Shown here: piece by piece, positions 29,100 to 38,026 of the stretch
Position numbering within the stretch: the stretch's first letter is position 1
Layout of the letters: the number at the start of each line of letters is the position of its first letter
NCBI RefSeq assembly: GCF_000166195.2
Contig: NZ_CM001403.1
Location: forward strand, 4,296,432 to 4,360,431
Length of the DNA stretch: 64,000 nucleotides
Source: Mucilaginibacter paludis DSM 18603
Lineage (GTDB): Bacteria; Bacteroidota; Bacteroidia; Sphingobacteriales; Sphingobacteriaceae
Direction: 5' to 3'
The notes under the pieces: model-generated
Database searches by the model: none
What the model was told of the DNA's origin: nothing
Seen by the model: only the letters and a program-made list of their open reading frames with translations
Program-made: the position numbers and the translations under genes

Positions 29100-29265
29100 A
29101 GTATTCTTAATTTATAGCATCGTCCCGCTCAAACGCCGCGGGAAGGGGCTTGTCACGTTTGTCTTGATACAAAAAGTAAGCAAAAACCGACCGTAGGGAG
29201 CTCATGAAGAGTCAAACGTCATCACTATTTTTTCCGGACGGCAGGTTCCGTTACTCTGAATAACA
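29100..29265. repeat. Dispersed repeat A, copy 5 (deleted middle)
   Basis: It has the left block (TTCTTAATTTATAGCATCG) and the right block (AAACGTCATCACTATTTTTT) but lacks GACTGCCCGATCC and the GC-rich core. It shares CCGACCGTAGGGAGCTCA with copy 1 at 6387. Confidence 0.75.
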
Positions 29266-29321
29266 TAAGAATCTTTACATAAATGAAGCAACCAATAACT
29301 CAATAACCAAGTAGCCAATAA

Positions 29322-29981
29322 CTACTTCAACCCTTCCCACTCGGCATAAAACTGCTCCAGGTATTGCTCCATAAAGGCATGGCGTTGTTGCGCAATCATT
29401 TTCCCGGTAGAAGTATTCATGCGGTCTTTGAGCAAGAGTAATTTTTCGTGAAAATGGTTGATGGTGGGTGCCGAGGTGTTTTTGTATTCCTCTTTGCTCA
29501 TATTGAGGTTAGGGGCTATATCCGGATTATGCATTTCGCGGTTTTTGAAACCACCATAGGTAAATGCCCGGGCAATGCCAATGGCGCCAATGGCATCAAG
29601 CCGGTCGGCGTCTTGTACTACCTGTAGTTCCGGGGAGGTAAAGCTGAGCTTTTCGAAACTTGCCTTGAACGACATGTTGCGGATAATTTGCTGTACATGC
29701 TCAACAATAGCGGCATCAGTGTCAATACTTCGCAAAAACAGACCTGCCATTTCGGGGCCTATTTCTTCATCGCCTCCATAAAACTTACTATCGGCAATAT
29801 CGTGCAGTAAAGCGGCCAGTTCAACAACCAGCATATCAACGGCCTCTTGCCGCCCAATTAGTTTGGCATTGTTCCAAACCCGCTGAATGTGCCACCAATC
29901 GTGTCCGGCTTCGGCGCCTTGCAAGGTTTGGCGTACATATTCGGCAGTTTTATCAATCAATTGCCCATCCTCTATCAGCAT
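29322..29981 (-). CDS. HD domain phosphohydrolase
   Basis: The 219-aa protein has the HD metal-binding set: HDWWHIQRVWNNAK (first His) and LAALLHDIADSKF (the HD pair), then VQDADRLDAIGAIGIARAF, the DADRLDA block characteristic of the YedJ/YpgQ-like group. These enzymes hydrolyse phosphates, possibly nucleotides, but the substrate is not known. The gene is followed by the repeat-rich gap and preceded within 8 bp by the TonB-like protein gene, so the three genes from 31685 to 29322 form one likely operon. Confidence 0.93.
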   Translation of the reverse strand: MLIEDGQLIDKTAEYVRQTLQGAEAGHDWWHIQRVWNNAKLIGRQEAVDMLVVELAALLHDIADSKFYGGDEEIGPEMAGLFLRSIDTDAAIVEHVQQIIRNMSFKASFEKLSFTSPELQVVQDADRLDAIGAIGIARAFTYGGFKNREMHNPDIAPNLNMSKEEYKNTSAPTINHFHEKLLLLKDRMNTSTGKMIAQQRHAFMEQYLEQFYAEWEGLK

Positions 29982-29988
29982 AAATCAA

Positions 29989-30510
29989 TTATTCGTAGTT
30001 TACAATAATGGTTGGCAGCAGGGTAGCGTAGTTTAACGGAACTTGGTCGGTAGCGTTAATCGGCGAATGGTGCTGATAATAATCCAAAATGGCTTTTAAA
30101 GCAGCGGGCCGGATAGACGTATCCGGCTTATAATTAAAGGAAAACTGAACAATAAAATCGTAAGAACTTACTTCGCTGGGTATCACCCATTTGCCATTCG
30201 TTCTTCTTAACGCGTCAATAGCCGGTTGTGTAAGCAGGTAGTCATCAGCATAATAAACTACAATGCTGGTTATCATGCCCTTGCTATCCACTGTTAATTT
30301 AAACATGGCTAAGCCGGTAGCTTTGGCTTTAATTATTTGCGGGCTTACCGTTAAGTTATCCTTAAAAAACTGAAATAGCGTATCAATGCCGCCTTTAAAT
30401 GGAGCAGGCAGTTCTCTTTTAGGTTGTGCTTTAGTACCCGCATCCTTTTTCTGAGCAAATGCACAACTGTATAATGATATTAAAGCTATTATAAAAATTA
30501 TCCTTTTCAT
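29989..30510 (-). CDS. Exported protein with TonB C-terminal-like domain
   Basis: The 173-aa protein has a signal peptide (MKRIIFIIALISLYSCAFAQ). Residues about 65-120 resemble the TonB/energy-transducer C-terminal domain: GLAMFKLTVDSKGMITSIVV and PAIDALRRTNGKWVIP. It lacks a membrane anchor, so it is probably a periplasmic protein rather than a true energy transducer. LYSC in the signal peptide could be a lipobox, but the AFAQ cleavage site fits better. Its stop is 2 bp from the methyltransferase gene. Confidence 0.7.
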   Translation of the reverse strand: MKRIIFIIALISLYSCAFAQKKDAGTKAQPKRELPAPFKGGIDTLFQFFKDNLTVSPQIIKAKATGLAMFKLTVDSKGMITSIVVYYADDYLLTQPAIDALRRTNGKWVIPSEVSSYDFIVQFSFNYKPDTSIRPAALKAILDYYQHHSPINATDQVPLNYATLLPTIIVNYE

Positions 30511-30512
30511 TT

Positions 30513-31685
30513 TTACTCCAATTTGGGTTCCCTTTTACTGCCGTCATACAATTCGTACTCTAACAGGCGGCAATCTAATTTACCGTTATAAAACTCAATT
30601 TTGCGCGATGCCTTTAGCCCTATTTTCTTAGCCAGATCGGGGTTTCCGGTAAAAATATAGCCTTTATAGCCTTTGCATTCCTGCTTCATAAAGTCGCCTA
30701 TGCGTTTGTAGGTGGCTTCCAGCTTGCTATGCACGCCCAGGCGTTCGCCATATTCCGGGTTAAAAAATACCACACCCGCTTGCTCAGGTACTACGGTTTC
30801 AGCAAAATCGCAAACGGCAAAATCAATTAAATGGTCAACCCCGGCAGTTTTGGCATTTTTACGGGCTATATCAACTGCATCGTCAGACAGATCAGTGGCT
30901 ACGATTTTAAAATCGAGTTGTTTAATCGCTTTGTCTTTGATTATCCTGCGCTCGTTAAAAAATATCTGCTCGTCGTAACCTAAAATGTGCATAAAGGCAT
31001 AGTTCATCCTGAAAAAGCCCGGTGGCTTATCGGTAGCCAGCAAAGCAGCTTCGATGGCCAAGGTGCCCGATCCGCACATGGGGTTTACAAACGGACTTTT
31101 TTTATCCCAGCCCGTAGCCATAATGGTTGACGCTGCCAGGGCCTCGAGCATAGGTGCCTTGCCCGGAATTTTGCGGTAACTGTGTTTGGCCAGTGTTTCG
31201 CCCGATGTATCGATGAAGATTTCGGCCTGATCTTCCTGCCAGTACAGGTGAACCACTGTTTTATTAAGCTCGGGGCCAGAGTTGGGGCGGATGCCCTTAA
31301 TACTCTTTATCCTATCTGCAATGGCATCTTTAACCTTTACGTTGGCAAACAAGGGGGTTAAGATGTGCTCGTTATTAACGTTGGACGTTACCGAGAAGTA
31401 GCCCGAAAAATCAATCAGCTTTTCCCATTCAATGGTAACCAGGTGATCGTACAGCTCCTTGGGGTTTTCGGCCTTAAAGGTGCCAAGCGAATAAAGTATC
31501 TGGCTTACACAGCGCAGGTTGATGTTAAGGGGGATACAATCGTTTACGGTGCCCAGCAGCTCAAGGCCGGTAGGGAATATCCGTTTGATCTCGAAGCCCA
31601 GCGCTTCTACCTCATCCTTTAAATAGGGTGATAACCTTTTATTACAGGTTAGGATGATTTTACTTGGAGTGTGGAAAACTTGCAT
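30513..31685 (-). CDS. THUMP-containing class I RNA methyltransferase (RlmL-type)
   Basis: The 390-aa protein joins an N-terminal THUMP RNA-binding region (residues about 50-165) to a UPF0020 methyltransferase domain. FVNPMCGSGTLAIEAALLAT is the SAM-binding motif I, IVATDLSDDAVDIARKNA the motif around the acidic residue, and VVFFNPEYGERLG the NPPY-type catalytic motif (here NPEY). The likely reaction is N2-guanosine methylation of 23S rRNA, as for RlmL. It heads a probable operon with the TonB-like protein and HD hydrolase. Confidence 0.92.
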   Translation of the reverse strand: MQVFHTPSKIILTCNKRLSPYLKDEVEALGFEIKRIFPTGLELLGTVNDCIPLNINLRCVSQILYSLGTFKAENPKELYDHLVTIEWEKLIDFSGYFSVTSNVNNEHILTPLFANVKVKDAIADRIKSIKGIRPNSGPELNKTVVHLYWQEDQAEIFIDTSGETLAKHSYRKIPGKAPMLEALAASTIMATGWDKKSPFVNPMCGSGTLAIEAALLATDKPPGFFRMNYAFMHILGYDEQIFFNERRIIKDKAIKQLDFKIVATDLSDDAVDIARKNAKTAGVDHLIDFAVCDFAETVVPEQAGVVFFNPEYGERLGVHSKLEATYKRIGDFMKQECKGYKGYIFTGNPDLAKKIGLKASRKIEFYNGKLDCRLLEYELYDGSKREPKLE

Positions 31686-31766
31686 AGTTAAGTTTGCGAA
31701 TTTAAGGATTAAATACTCCCGTTTTTATTTGATATCGCTTAACTTTACATTTTTAATTTAATAATT

Positions 31767-32132
31767 ATGGAGATCAAAGGTAAAGTACACGAAGTATCTG
31801 CAACTATGCAGGTTACAGAATCGCTTAAAAAGAGAGAACTGATACTTGAATATATAGAAAATCCTCAATATCCCGAATATTTAAAGTTCGAAGCTATTCA
31901 GGATCGCTGCGCGTTGTTAGATAATGTGAAGACTGGCGACGATGTGGAAGTATTTTTTAACCTGAAGGGCAGGCCCTGGACGGACAAAACCGGGAAGAAA
32001 ACTTATTTTAACTCGCTACAACTGTGGAAAGTTAACGCTTTAAGCGCCGGTACATCAGCAACAGCGCCCGAGTATGCTGCGCCTGTTAACCTGAGCGCTG
32101 CGCCAGGTGAGGATGATGACCTGCCGTTTTAA
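31767..32132 (+). CDS. DUF3127 domain protein
   Basis: The 121-aa protein matches the Bacteroidota DUF3127 family: EIKGKVHEVSATMQVTESLK, KRELILEYIENPQYPEYLKF, DDVEVFFNLKGRPWTDKTGK and YFNSLQLWKV. The fold is thought to be OB-like, and the acidic tail EDDDLPF resembles the single-stranded-DNA-binding protein C-terminal tip. A role in nucleic-acid binding is inferred only from that. A hairpin repeat follows the stop and may end transcription. Confidence 0.93.
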   Translation: MEIKGKVHEVSATMQVTESLKKRELILEYIENPQYPEYLKFEAIQDRCALLDNVKTGDDVEVFFNLKGRPWTDKTGKKTYFNSLQLWKVNALSAGTSATAPEYAAPVNLSAAPGEDDDLPF

Positions 32133-32133
32133 T

Positions 32134-32233
32134 AGCCCCACCCAAACCCTCCCCGGTAGGGAGGGCTTTTAAAAAGTTATTTTTAAGTCTACCCGTTCAA
32201 GTCTCCCCTACCGGGGGAGATTTAGAGGGGGCT
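32134..32233. repeat. Palindromic CCCCTACCGGGG element, intact copy
   Basis: This 100-bp unit starts AGCCCCACCC and ends AGAGGGGGCT. The halves AGCCCC...CCCTCCCCGGTAGGG and CCCTACCGGGGGAG...GGGGGCT are imperfect inverted repeats. The same unit is split by the IS at 20014-21761. CCCTCCC/GGGAGGG at 32147-32165 followed by CTTTT could also terminate the DUF3127 transcript. Confidence 0.85.
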
Positions 32234-32241
32234 TGCTTTGC

Positions 32242-32826
32242 TTAAAAAACAATCTTGCCGAAAGAGGTTACCAGCGATGCGATACGCACGGCATCAAAAA
32301 TACGCTCTTCGGTAGTTGCCATTTTAATTAACGAATCTTCGTGCGCGTTTACGCACATCTCGCAGCCGTTAACGGCCGATACGGCCAGGCTCATCAGTTC
32401 AAAAAATTCTTTTCCGGTTACAGGTTTAGCCATAATTTGCATGCGGATGCGGGCAGGTATCTGGGTATACTTTTCTTTTTGGGTAAAGTGCCTGAAACGG
32501 TAAAATATATTGTTTGATGCCAGTAACGATGCACAAGCCACGGCTTCGGCAATATCAGCGGCGCTTGCACCGTGCTGTTCGGCATATTGGGTAAAAAAAG
32601 CGGTTAGCGGTTTGTTATTGTTATTAACAGCTGTACTTAAACCTAATAAAGCACACTCTTTTTCGCTCAGATGAGCGGATGTTAGGGTGCTGGTAAAGTT
32701 CAGTTTTAAATCGCGCAGGTAGCGTGACTCGCCGCTTTCAAGCAAGCTCAGGCTGGCTGTTCTGTAATCGGCGCCAAGGCCAACACTTTCAAGTATTTCG
32801 GTTATGATATCAGTAGTTTCGCTCAT
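32242..32826 (-). CDS. ahpD: AhpD-like alkylhydroperoxidase (carboxymuconolactone decarboxylase family)
   Basis: The 194-aa protein has the AhpD redox site NGCEMCVNAHEDSLIK (CxxC with His three residues on) in the C-terminal half. The preceding helical bundle is FFELMSLAVSAV. In mycobacteria AhpD reduces AhpC with lipoamide and SucB as electron source. Here the gene follows ahpC by 132 bp on the same strand, which supports that partnership. A hairpin between the two genes may reduce read-through. Confidence 0.88.
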   Translation of the reverse strand: MSETTDIITEILESVGLGADYRTASLSLLESGESRYLRDLKLNFTSTLTSAHLSEKECALLGLSTAVNNNNKPLTAFFTQYAEQHGASAADIAEAVACASLLASNNIFYRFRHFTQKEKYTQIPARIRMQIMAKPVTGKEFFELMSLAVSAVNGCEMCVNAHEDSLIKMATTEERIFDAVRIASLVTSFGKIVF

Positions 32827-32903
32827 GGTGTAGTTAATGAGTTATTGGTTATTGAGTTGTTAAGTTACTACCAGGTAGATTACCAGGTATACTTCTTAAA
32901 AGA

Positions 32904-32935
32904 AGCCCTCACAATCGCAATGGACTGTGAGGGCT
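32904..32935 (-). terminator. Hairpin/terminator between ahpC and ahpD
   Basis: AGCCCTCACA and TGTGAGGGCT form a perfect 10-bp stem with a 12-nt loop. On the minus strand it is followed by TCTTTT. It could be a partial terminator that leaves ahpC more abundant than ahpD. Confidence 0.6.
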
Positions 32936-32958
32936 ATATAAGCTATTATGCAGGGCAA

Positions 32959-33504
32959 TTATGCAGTTAAAGTTTCTTGTCCTTTTTCCCAGTTGCAAGG
33001 GCAAAGTTCGTCGGTTTGTAAACCATCCAGTACACGTAAAACTTCTTTAACGTTACGGCCAACGCTTAAATCGTTAACACATACCCAACGGATAATACCT
33101 GTAGGGTCGATAATAAAAGTAGCACGGTAAGCAATTTTTTCTGTAGGCTCTAAAATACCCAGGTCTTCGGCCAATGATTTTGAAGTATCAGCCAGCATCG
33201 GGAATTTTAAATCGCGCAAATCGTCGTGATCTCTTCTCCAGGCAGCGTGTACAAATTCAGAATCGGTAGATGCGCCAATTAAACGTGCATCACGATCGCG
33301 GAATTCGCCGTAGCTTCTGTTAAATTCAGCAATTTCTGTAGGGCAAACAAAGGTAAAATCCTTTGGCCACCAAAACATTACTGTCCAAACGTTATCGTCG
33401 TTCACCAGGAAATCAGAAGTTAATGTTTCAAACTCTTTTCCTTTTTCGATACTTACTACCGCTGTTTTAGAGAATGCAGGGAATTTTTGTCCTATAGTTA
33501 ACAT
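32959..33504 (-). CDS. ahpC: AhpC-type peroxiredoxin
   Basis: The 181-aa protein has the peroxidatic site FWWPKDFTFVCPTEIAEFN and the Prx Arg region, with C-terminal resolving Cys in LQTDELCPCNWEKGQETL. The FWWPKDFTFVCPTE and CPCNW forms resemble the mycobacterial AhpC that uses AhpD rather than AhpF. It reduces organic hydroperoxides and H2O2. An AhpF gene is not in the window, and ahpD is directly downstream. TATATTTG at 33534-33541 may be its -7 element. Confidence 0.93.
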   Translation of the reverse strand: MLTIGQKFPAFSKTAVVSIEKGKEFETLTSDFLVNDDNVWTVMFWWPKDFTFVCPTEIAEFNRSYGEFRDRDARLIGASTDSEFVHAAWRRDHDDLRDLKFPMLADTSKSLAEDLGILEPTEKIAYRATFIIDPTGIIRWVCVNDLSVGRNVKEVLRVLDGLQTDELCPCNWEKGQETLTA

Positions 33505-33533
33505 AATTGTATTTTTTTAAGTTTTTGTTGATA

Positions 33534-33541
33534 CAAATATA
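33534..33541 (-). promoter_or_regulatory. Possible -7 element of the ahpC promoter
   Basis: On the minus strand TATATTTG matches TAnnTTTG, 30 bp before the ahpC ATG. No TTG at -33 is seen, so an activator may be needed. Confidence 0.4.
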
Positions 33542-33678
33542 GTTATAATGCTTTTAGGATATAAATTCTAATAATTGATAGGATATAGAATTTGTCTATA
33601 ATGATGATTGTTGATTATTGTTTTTATGAATAACTTGTTTTGTTGTTCCGAATAGAATAATTAATATATTGCATCATA

Positions 33679-35586
33679 ATGAAAAAGAAACCTATCCTTA
33701 TTATTGCAAGCATTTTAGTAGCCGTTGTATGTGTTTTTGCTTTTGTCCGGAGCAAATACTTAGTTAAACCTGATAAAAAAGATGTGATTGTTTTTTTAGA
33801 TCGCTTTAATGCCGATCTGAAAAAAGGCAATACCGATACCTTACTCGATTATTTTGATGGCAGACAAAACGTTAAGCAGATAAAAAAATTATTGGGTTTA
33901 ATTTCCAACAAAACCAGTTTGAATGGCAAGGATAAACCATTATTTGATGTTAATTTGTTAAGTGACGATAGCGAAATTAAAATAATTAATGCTGAGTTAA
34001 CTGATGCTCAGGTGCCTGTTCAGTTTAAAGAGAACGGCGCTAACCTGAAACAAACTACTCTGCTGATTAAGCTGCGTAAAGTATCCGCTGGTCAGTTTAA
34101 GATTGTGCAAATAGATGCCCGTAAATTTGCAGGCGATTTTATGGTTTATGAGAACAATATCAGAACGAGAAATCGACGGCCTGAAGATATTTATGCGCCT
34201 ATTACACTTAAGGCTTTTGCTACAGCCGAGCAATTAAAAACCAGGTATGATAGTGTGATATGGTTTGCGCATATTGACAATCAAACTTATTTTTATGTAG
34301 TGAAAGGCAAGTGGGGTAATGAAAGTGATCGCCCTGGTGCAAAAGACTCTGCCACTACTCCATATAAAATGGGCCTGCTGAACCCCCAATTGAAAGAGAT
34401 TATATCGCCTCAATATGACTTGATCCATACCATTGGAGCCACTTTCCCCGGCATGATAGAAGTGGAAAAAGAACACAAAAGAGGATTTTATGATATTAAC
34501 GGAAAAATTATTGTGCCTGTTAGTTATGATCAGATATTCCCAATTAACGATGATACCAATGCAGCGGTTTTAAAAAATGGAGCAGATTATTTTTATCTGA
34601 AAAAGGATATGAGTATATCTGAAAAGGTAGAGCTCAAACTAAATGATTTTTTTTCGAAGATTAAATATTTAAATTCTTCTTTTGATTTGTACCCCAAGGC
34701 TCTGTCATTGCCCGTACTTACCGAATATAACTCCCATGAGCAGCACGGGGCCATTTATATCGGCCCATCTTATCTCTCGGATTTGAATATTATTCACGGC
34801 GCACAAATAGATTTTCAAAACCCTTTGCGCAAAGTTGAATATTTTGATGTGCATAAAAATTATGAAATACGGTTTTCGGATAAAGACAGAATAGATACAG
34901 GCGACTGGTTGACAGCCAGCTTTTATTCAATAAGGGATTATTTTTTGGGAGGAAGAGCTGAATTTTACGACACAAAAAATGTTGTTATGTTAGATAAGAA
35001 AAACGATAGGATATTGACTCAACAGTTTGGTACCGACTACGGTAAAGACGAAGGCGATTCATATTCCGGTTCTTGTGACATCAACAATGTCAAGATATTA
35101 GCTGACTCCCTAATTGAAATAAAAACCGGGGCGACACTTAGCATCGAATTATATGATTCCACAAAAAGTATTGTAGGTGGCCCTTACTATCATTATTTAA
35201 CGATTAAGGATAATCAATTTGTTGAATTACCCAATAGGCGCAGCTTTGGTTTTACCAAATATGTTAAGATGGATGATTCATATTTATACGGGTGTTTCGA
35301 AATGTGGAGGCCCAATTCTAAAACAAAAACTTTTGACCACCTTACGCCAGAAATACTTCGTTACATGAAAAACGAAATATATGCCGATTATCGATATGCA
35401 TTTAAAGATAAGCGATGGCAAGATATTTTTCTGTACCTCACATCAGAATTTGATGCTAAAACATCAGACTTAAAACCCAATAACGCTAATGTAGACGATT
35501 CTTTAACGGTTATTGATAAATATAACATCAACTGGATTAATCAAAAACTAAAGGCGCAAAAGCCCAATACGCTGGCCGCCAAATGA
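33679..35586 (+). CDS. Membrane-anchored WG-repeat-like protein, unknown function
   Basis: The 635-aa protein has an N-terminal TM helix (residues about 5-24) and a large exported part. Residues about 225-300 contain WG-type repeat segments: YKMGLLNPQLKEIISPQYDL and KRGFYDINGKIIVPVSYDQI. The rest is not recognised. The stop overlaps the next ATG (ATGA), so it is translationally coupled to the DUF2306 gene. A role in cell-envelope function is suggested only by location and partners. Confidence 0.65.
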   Translation: MKKKPILIIASILVAVVCVFAFVRSKYLVKPDKKDVIVFLDRFNADLKKGNTDTLLDYFDGRQNVKQIKKLLGLISNKTSLNGKDKPLFDVNLLSDDSEIKIINAELTDAQVPVQFKENGANLKQTTLLIKLRKVSAGQFKIVQIDARKFAGDFMVYENNIRTRNRRPEDIYAPITLKAFATAEQLKTRYDSVIWFAHIDNQTYFYVVKGKWGNESDRPGAKDSATTPYKMGLLNPQLKEIISPQYDLIHTIGATFPGMIEVEKEHKRGFYDINGKIIVPVSYDQIFPINDDTNAAVLKNGADYFYLKKDMSISEKVELKLNDFFSKIKYLNSSFDLYPKALSLPVLTEYNSHEQHGAIYIGPSYLSDLNIIHGAQIDFQNPLRKVEYFDVHKNYEIRFSDKDRIDTGDWLTASFYSIRDYFLGGRAEFYDTKNVVMLDKKNDRILTQQFGTDYGKDEGDSYSGSCDINNVKILADSLIEIKTGATLSIELYDSTKSIVGGPYYHYLTIKDNQFVELPNRRSFGFTKYVKMDDSYLYGCFEMWRPNSKTKTFDHLTPEILRYMKNEIYADYRYAFKDKRWQDIFLYLTSEFDAKTSDLKPNNANVDDSLTVIDKYNINWINQKLKAQKPNTLAAK

Positions 35587-36209
35587 GTATTGCTGGTAAA
35601 CTGCTGAGGTACCTGGCATTGTTCTGGATTTTAGTGCTGAGCCTGGGTACCTTTTATTTATACGGCAACTTTAAAACCAACGAAGGTTTTTTACAGTTAA
35701 AGCAATTTGCTATCCAAACGGGAACATATCTGCCTGCTTTTTACAGCCACATTTTTGGCAGCAGCGTGATATTGCTGGTTGGTTTTGCGCAATTTTCAAA
35801 AAGGATATATAATAACAGGCCCCTGCACCGGCGCTTAGGGAAGATATATGTGTTTGGTGTATTACTGTTTGCGGCTCCCGGCGCCTATGTAATGACGTTT
35901 TTTATTCATCGTGGCAACGGGGTATTGATTTCTTTTTTGCTGCAAAATACCTTGTGGATAATTGCTACTATTACAGCCTGGCGCTTTGCAATAAACGGGC
36001 GTGTTAAGCTACATGTTTGCATGATGCGCCGCAGCTATGCGCTGGCATTTGCCGCGGTTACGCTGCGGTTATATATATGGCTGTTCACGGTTTTAGGCAA
36101 CGGAGTTGCCTTTGAAAACAACTATTTGATTATCGCTTTTTTGAGCTGGGTACCTAATTTAATATTGGTTGAAATAATAAATTATTATGACAGAGGAAGC
36201 TATTTATAA
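35583..36209 (+). CDS. DUF2306 membrane protein
   Basis: The 208-aa protein has about six TM helices. HIFGSSVILLVGFAQFSKRI and NNRPLHRRLGKIYVFGVLLF are the signature of DUF2306, with His residues inside membrane segments. The arrangement suggests a membrane oxidoreductase-like or cytochrome-b-like fold, but no function is established. It overlaps the gene before it by 4 bp and the one after by 23 bp. Confidence 0.85.
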   Translation: MSIAGKLLRYLALFWILVLSLGTFYLYGNFKTNEGFLQLKQFAIQTGTYLPAFYSHIFGSSVILLVGFAQFSKRIYNNRPLHRRLGKIYVFGVLLFAAPGAYVMTFFIHRGNGVLISFLLQNTLWIIATITAWRFAINGRVKLHVCMMRRSYALAFAAVTLRLYIWLFTVLGNGVAFENNYLIIAFLSWVPNLILVEIINYYDRGSYL

Positions 36210-36993
36210 ATTGCTGTTGGCAATTATGTTTTTGGTGAGCACAATTTTGGGTGTATGGCCCCAACTAATGGCTAATAACATTTTCAAAAAGAATCCTTCG
36301 CAAAAGTATTCCGATCTGATTCAGGCCGGGCCCATGAGCGAACCGAGATCGGGCAAAAACGAGAAGTTTCAATATCTGCATTTTTTGATCTTAATGGTGA
36401 TTGTATGTCTTACAGGGATCTATCTTAAATTGTTTGATAATGCCGAGGCGAGCCCAATCTTTTTTTTCGCTTTCGTTATTTTGATGATGGGGAATGCAGG
36501 CTTATATTTTTTTAAGGATAAAACGTATGTTAATTATCCCGAGGTGAGATATGCCGTTAGATCATGGTTTAGCTCCGTACTTATAGCTCCACTAATTATC
36601 ACCCTCATTATCCTGTTCAGGAATATTCATAATTTTAACACACAGTTCCTTCTGGATACTTACAAATTTATTTTGTTTACCGGCTTCGGCTATAGTGCGC
36701 CTGTATTTGGAATTTTGGCAATAGCGGCCTATCGTATCAACAAGCACCACTGGACGTTAAAGCAAAAGCGTTACCTGATCCTGATTTTAGCCGAACTATT
36801 ATTAGGGTGTACCGTGTTTTTTTTATTGGTTAGCGCACACATGCTTTCTGACTGCTATACGCTATGGCCACCTTACGCTATTACTATAGGCTTGGCATTA
36901 ATGTATTATAAACTGCCGCCTTCGCCTTTTAACGAGCCTGATGATGAATCATCTGCCATAGCCGATACTACGGAAATCACAACTACCCCTTAA
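36187..36993 (+). CDS. Multi-pass membrane protein, unknown function
   Basis: The 268-aa protein has about seven hydrophobic segments and a polar C-terminal tail (PPSPFNEPDDESSAIADTTE). No family is recognised. Its start lies inside the DUF2306 gene, and its end overlaps a convergent lipoprotein gene by 11 bp. The three genes from 33679 form a compact operon. Confidence 0.7.
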   Translation: MTEEAIYKLLLAIMFLVSTILGVWPQLMANNIFKKNPSQKYSDLIQAGPMSEPRSGKNEKFQYLHFLILMVIVCLTGIYLKLFDNAEASPIFFFAFVILMMGNAGLYFFKDKTYVNYPEVRYAVRSWFSSVLIAPLIITLIILFRNIHNFNTQFLLDTYKFILFTGFGYSAPVFGILAIAAYRINKHHWTLKQKRYLILILAELLLGCTVFFLLVSAHMLSDCYTLWPPYAITIGLALMYYKLPPSPFNEPDDESSAIADTTEITTTP

Positions 36994-37924
36994 TCCCTTT
37001 AACATTCACCATAATTTTGGTAGCATGGGGTATGCCCAGCGTTGTTCCGGGCGTAACGTCAAGGTAATGTTTAAGGTAGCCATCAGTAATAGCCTTCATT
37101 ACCCGGTTTTGAGGTTCGGCAAACTCTGGCGACATCGACATATCGATGGATGATTTACTAAAGTGTAGCTGACCTTTAGAATCTACCAGTATCACAAATG
37201 GATAATTGAAGTCATCATAAGCTTTACGGATCACGATATTGAACCGGGGGGTTAAATAATCATCGGCAATGGTGATATTGTTGGCTACATCCTTGGTAAC
37301 GCTTGTTTTTTGCACGGTGAGCATCGGGCTTTTGCTTTTTAATGATGCCGGGATGCGTGCCGAAAAAGCATACTTTGGATCGCTATCTGCCAGTTGCGTT
37401 TTATGTTTGATAAACAAAGTATCCTGACGGCTGGGTTTTACTAAAGTGGCCGAGTCGGAATGTAAAACATCCTTAATGTAATGATCGGAATAGAGGGTCA
37501 TGTAAACTACCGACTTATCATCCATAATCGCCTTGTCCTCAACTTCCAATACCTGGAATTTGATACTGTCTTTAGTTACCTTTTTTAAGCGCATCCATGC
37601 CCAGGCTACGTTAAAAATAGAATCGTGATCAAAAATAACCGGGCAATTAAAAAACTTCTTTTTCTCGGGACTATAAATATTCACCGAATCGTCCGACAGG
37701 AAGGTTAACCGCCAGTCGGGTTCCAGTTGAAAACCCTGGTCGCTAAAAGATATGCCCGATTTAAATGCACGCCTAACTTCGGTAAAGCCAATGCCATGCA
37801 CTAATTTAAACGATGGCTTTTGCTTAACGGGTGCAGGTTTGGGTTTGCAGGCCGCATAGGCTAAGGCAATTAAACCAAGCAATAAAAACCGGGGTACTTG
37901 TTTTATAGATCTGTTAAAATGCAT
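36983..37924 (-). CDS. Lipoprotein, unknown function
   Basis: The 313-aa protein has a lipoprotein signal peptide with the lipobox LAYAAC (Cys26) after VPRFLLLGLIALAYAACKP. The mature protein is soluble-looking, with FNIVIRKAYDDFNYPFVILV and a C-terminal DVTPGTTLGIPHATKIMVNV. No family is recognised. It is monocistronic and its 3' end overlaps the convergent membrane-protein gene. Confidence 0.75.
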   Translation of the reverse strand: MHFNRSIKQVPRFLLLGLIALAYAACKPKPAPVKQKPSFKLVHGIGFTEVRRAFKSGISFSDQGFQLEPDWRLTFLSDDSVNIYSPEKKKFFNCPVIFDHDSIFNVAWAWMRLKKVTKDSIKFQVLEVEDKAIMDDKSVVYMTLYSDHYIKDVLHSDSATLVKPSRQDTLFIKHKTQLADSDPKYAFSARIPASLKSKSPMLTVQKTSVTKDVANNITIADDYLTPRFNIVIRKAYDDFNYPFVILVDSKGQLHFSKSSIDMSMSPEFAEPQNRVMKAITDGYLKHYLDVTPGTTLGIPHATKIMVNVKGIKG

Positions 37925-38026
37925 ACCCGCTAAAAATAATCAAAAAATTGAAATCAGTTTCTCAAAGTTTAATCAATTTAGCGGGTGATATATAGTTTGG
38001 AAAATTATTTAGCCCATTTTTACGCT

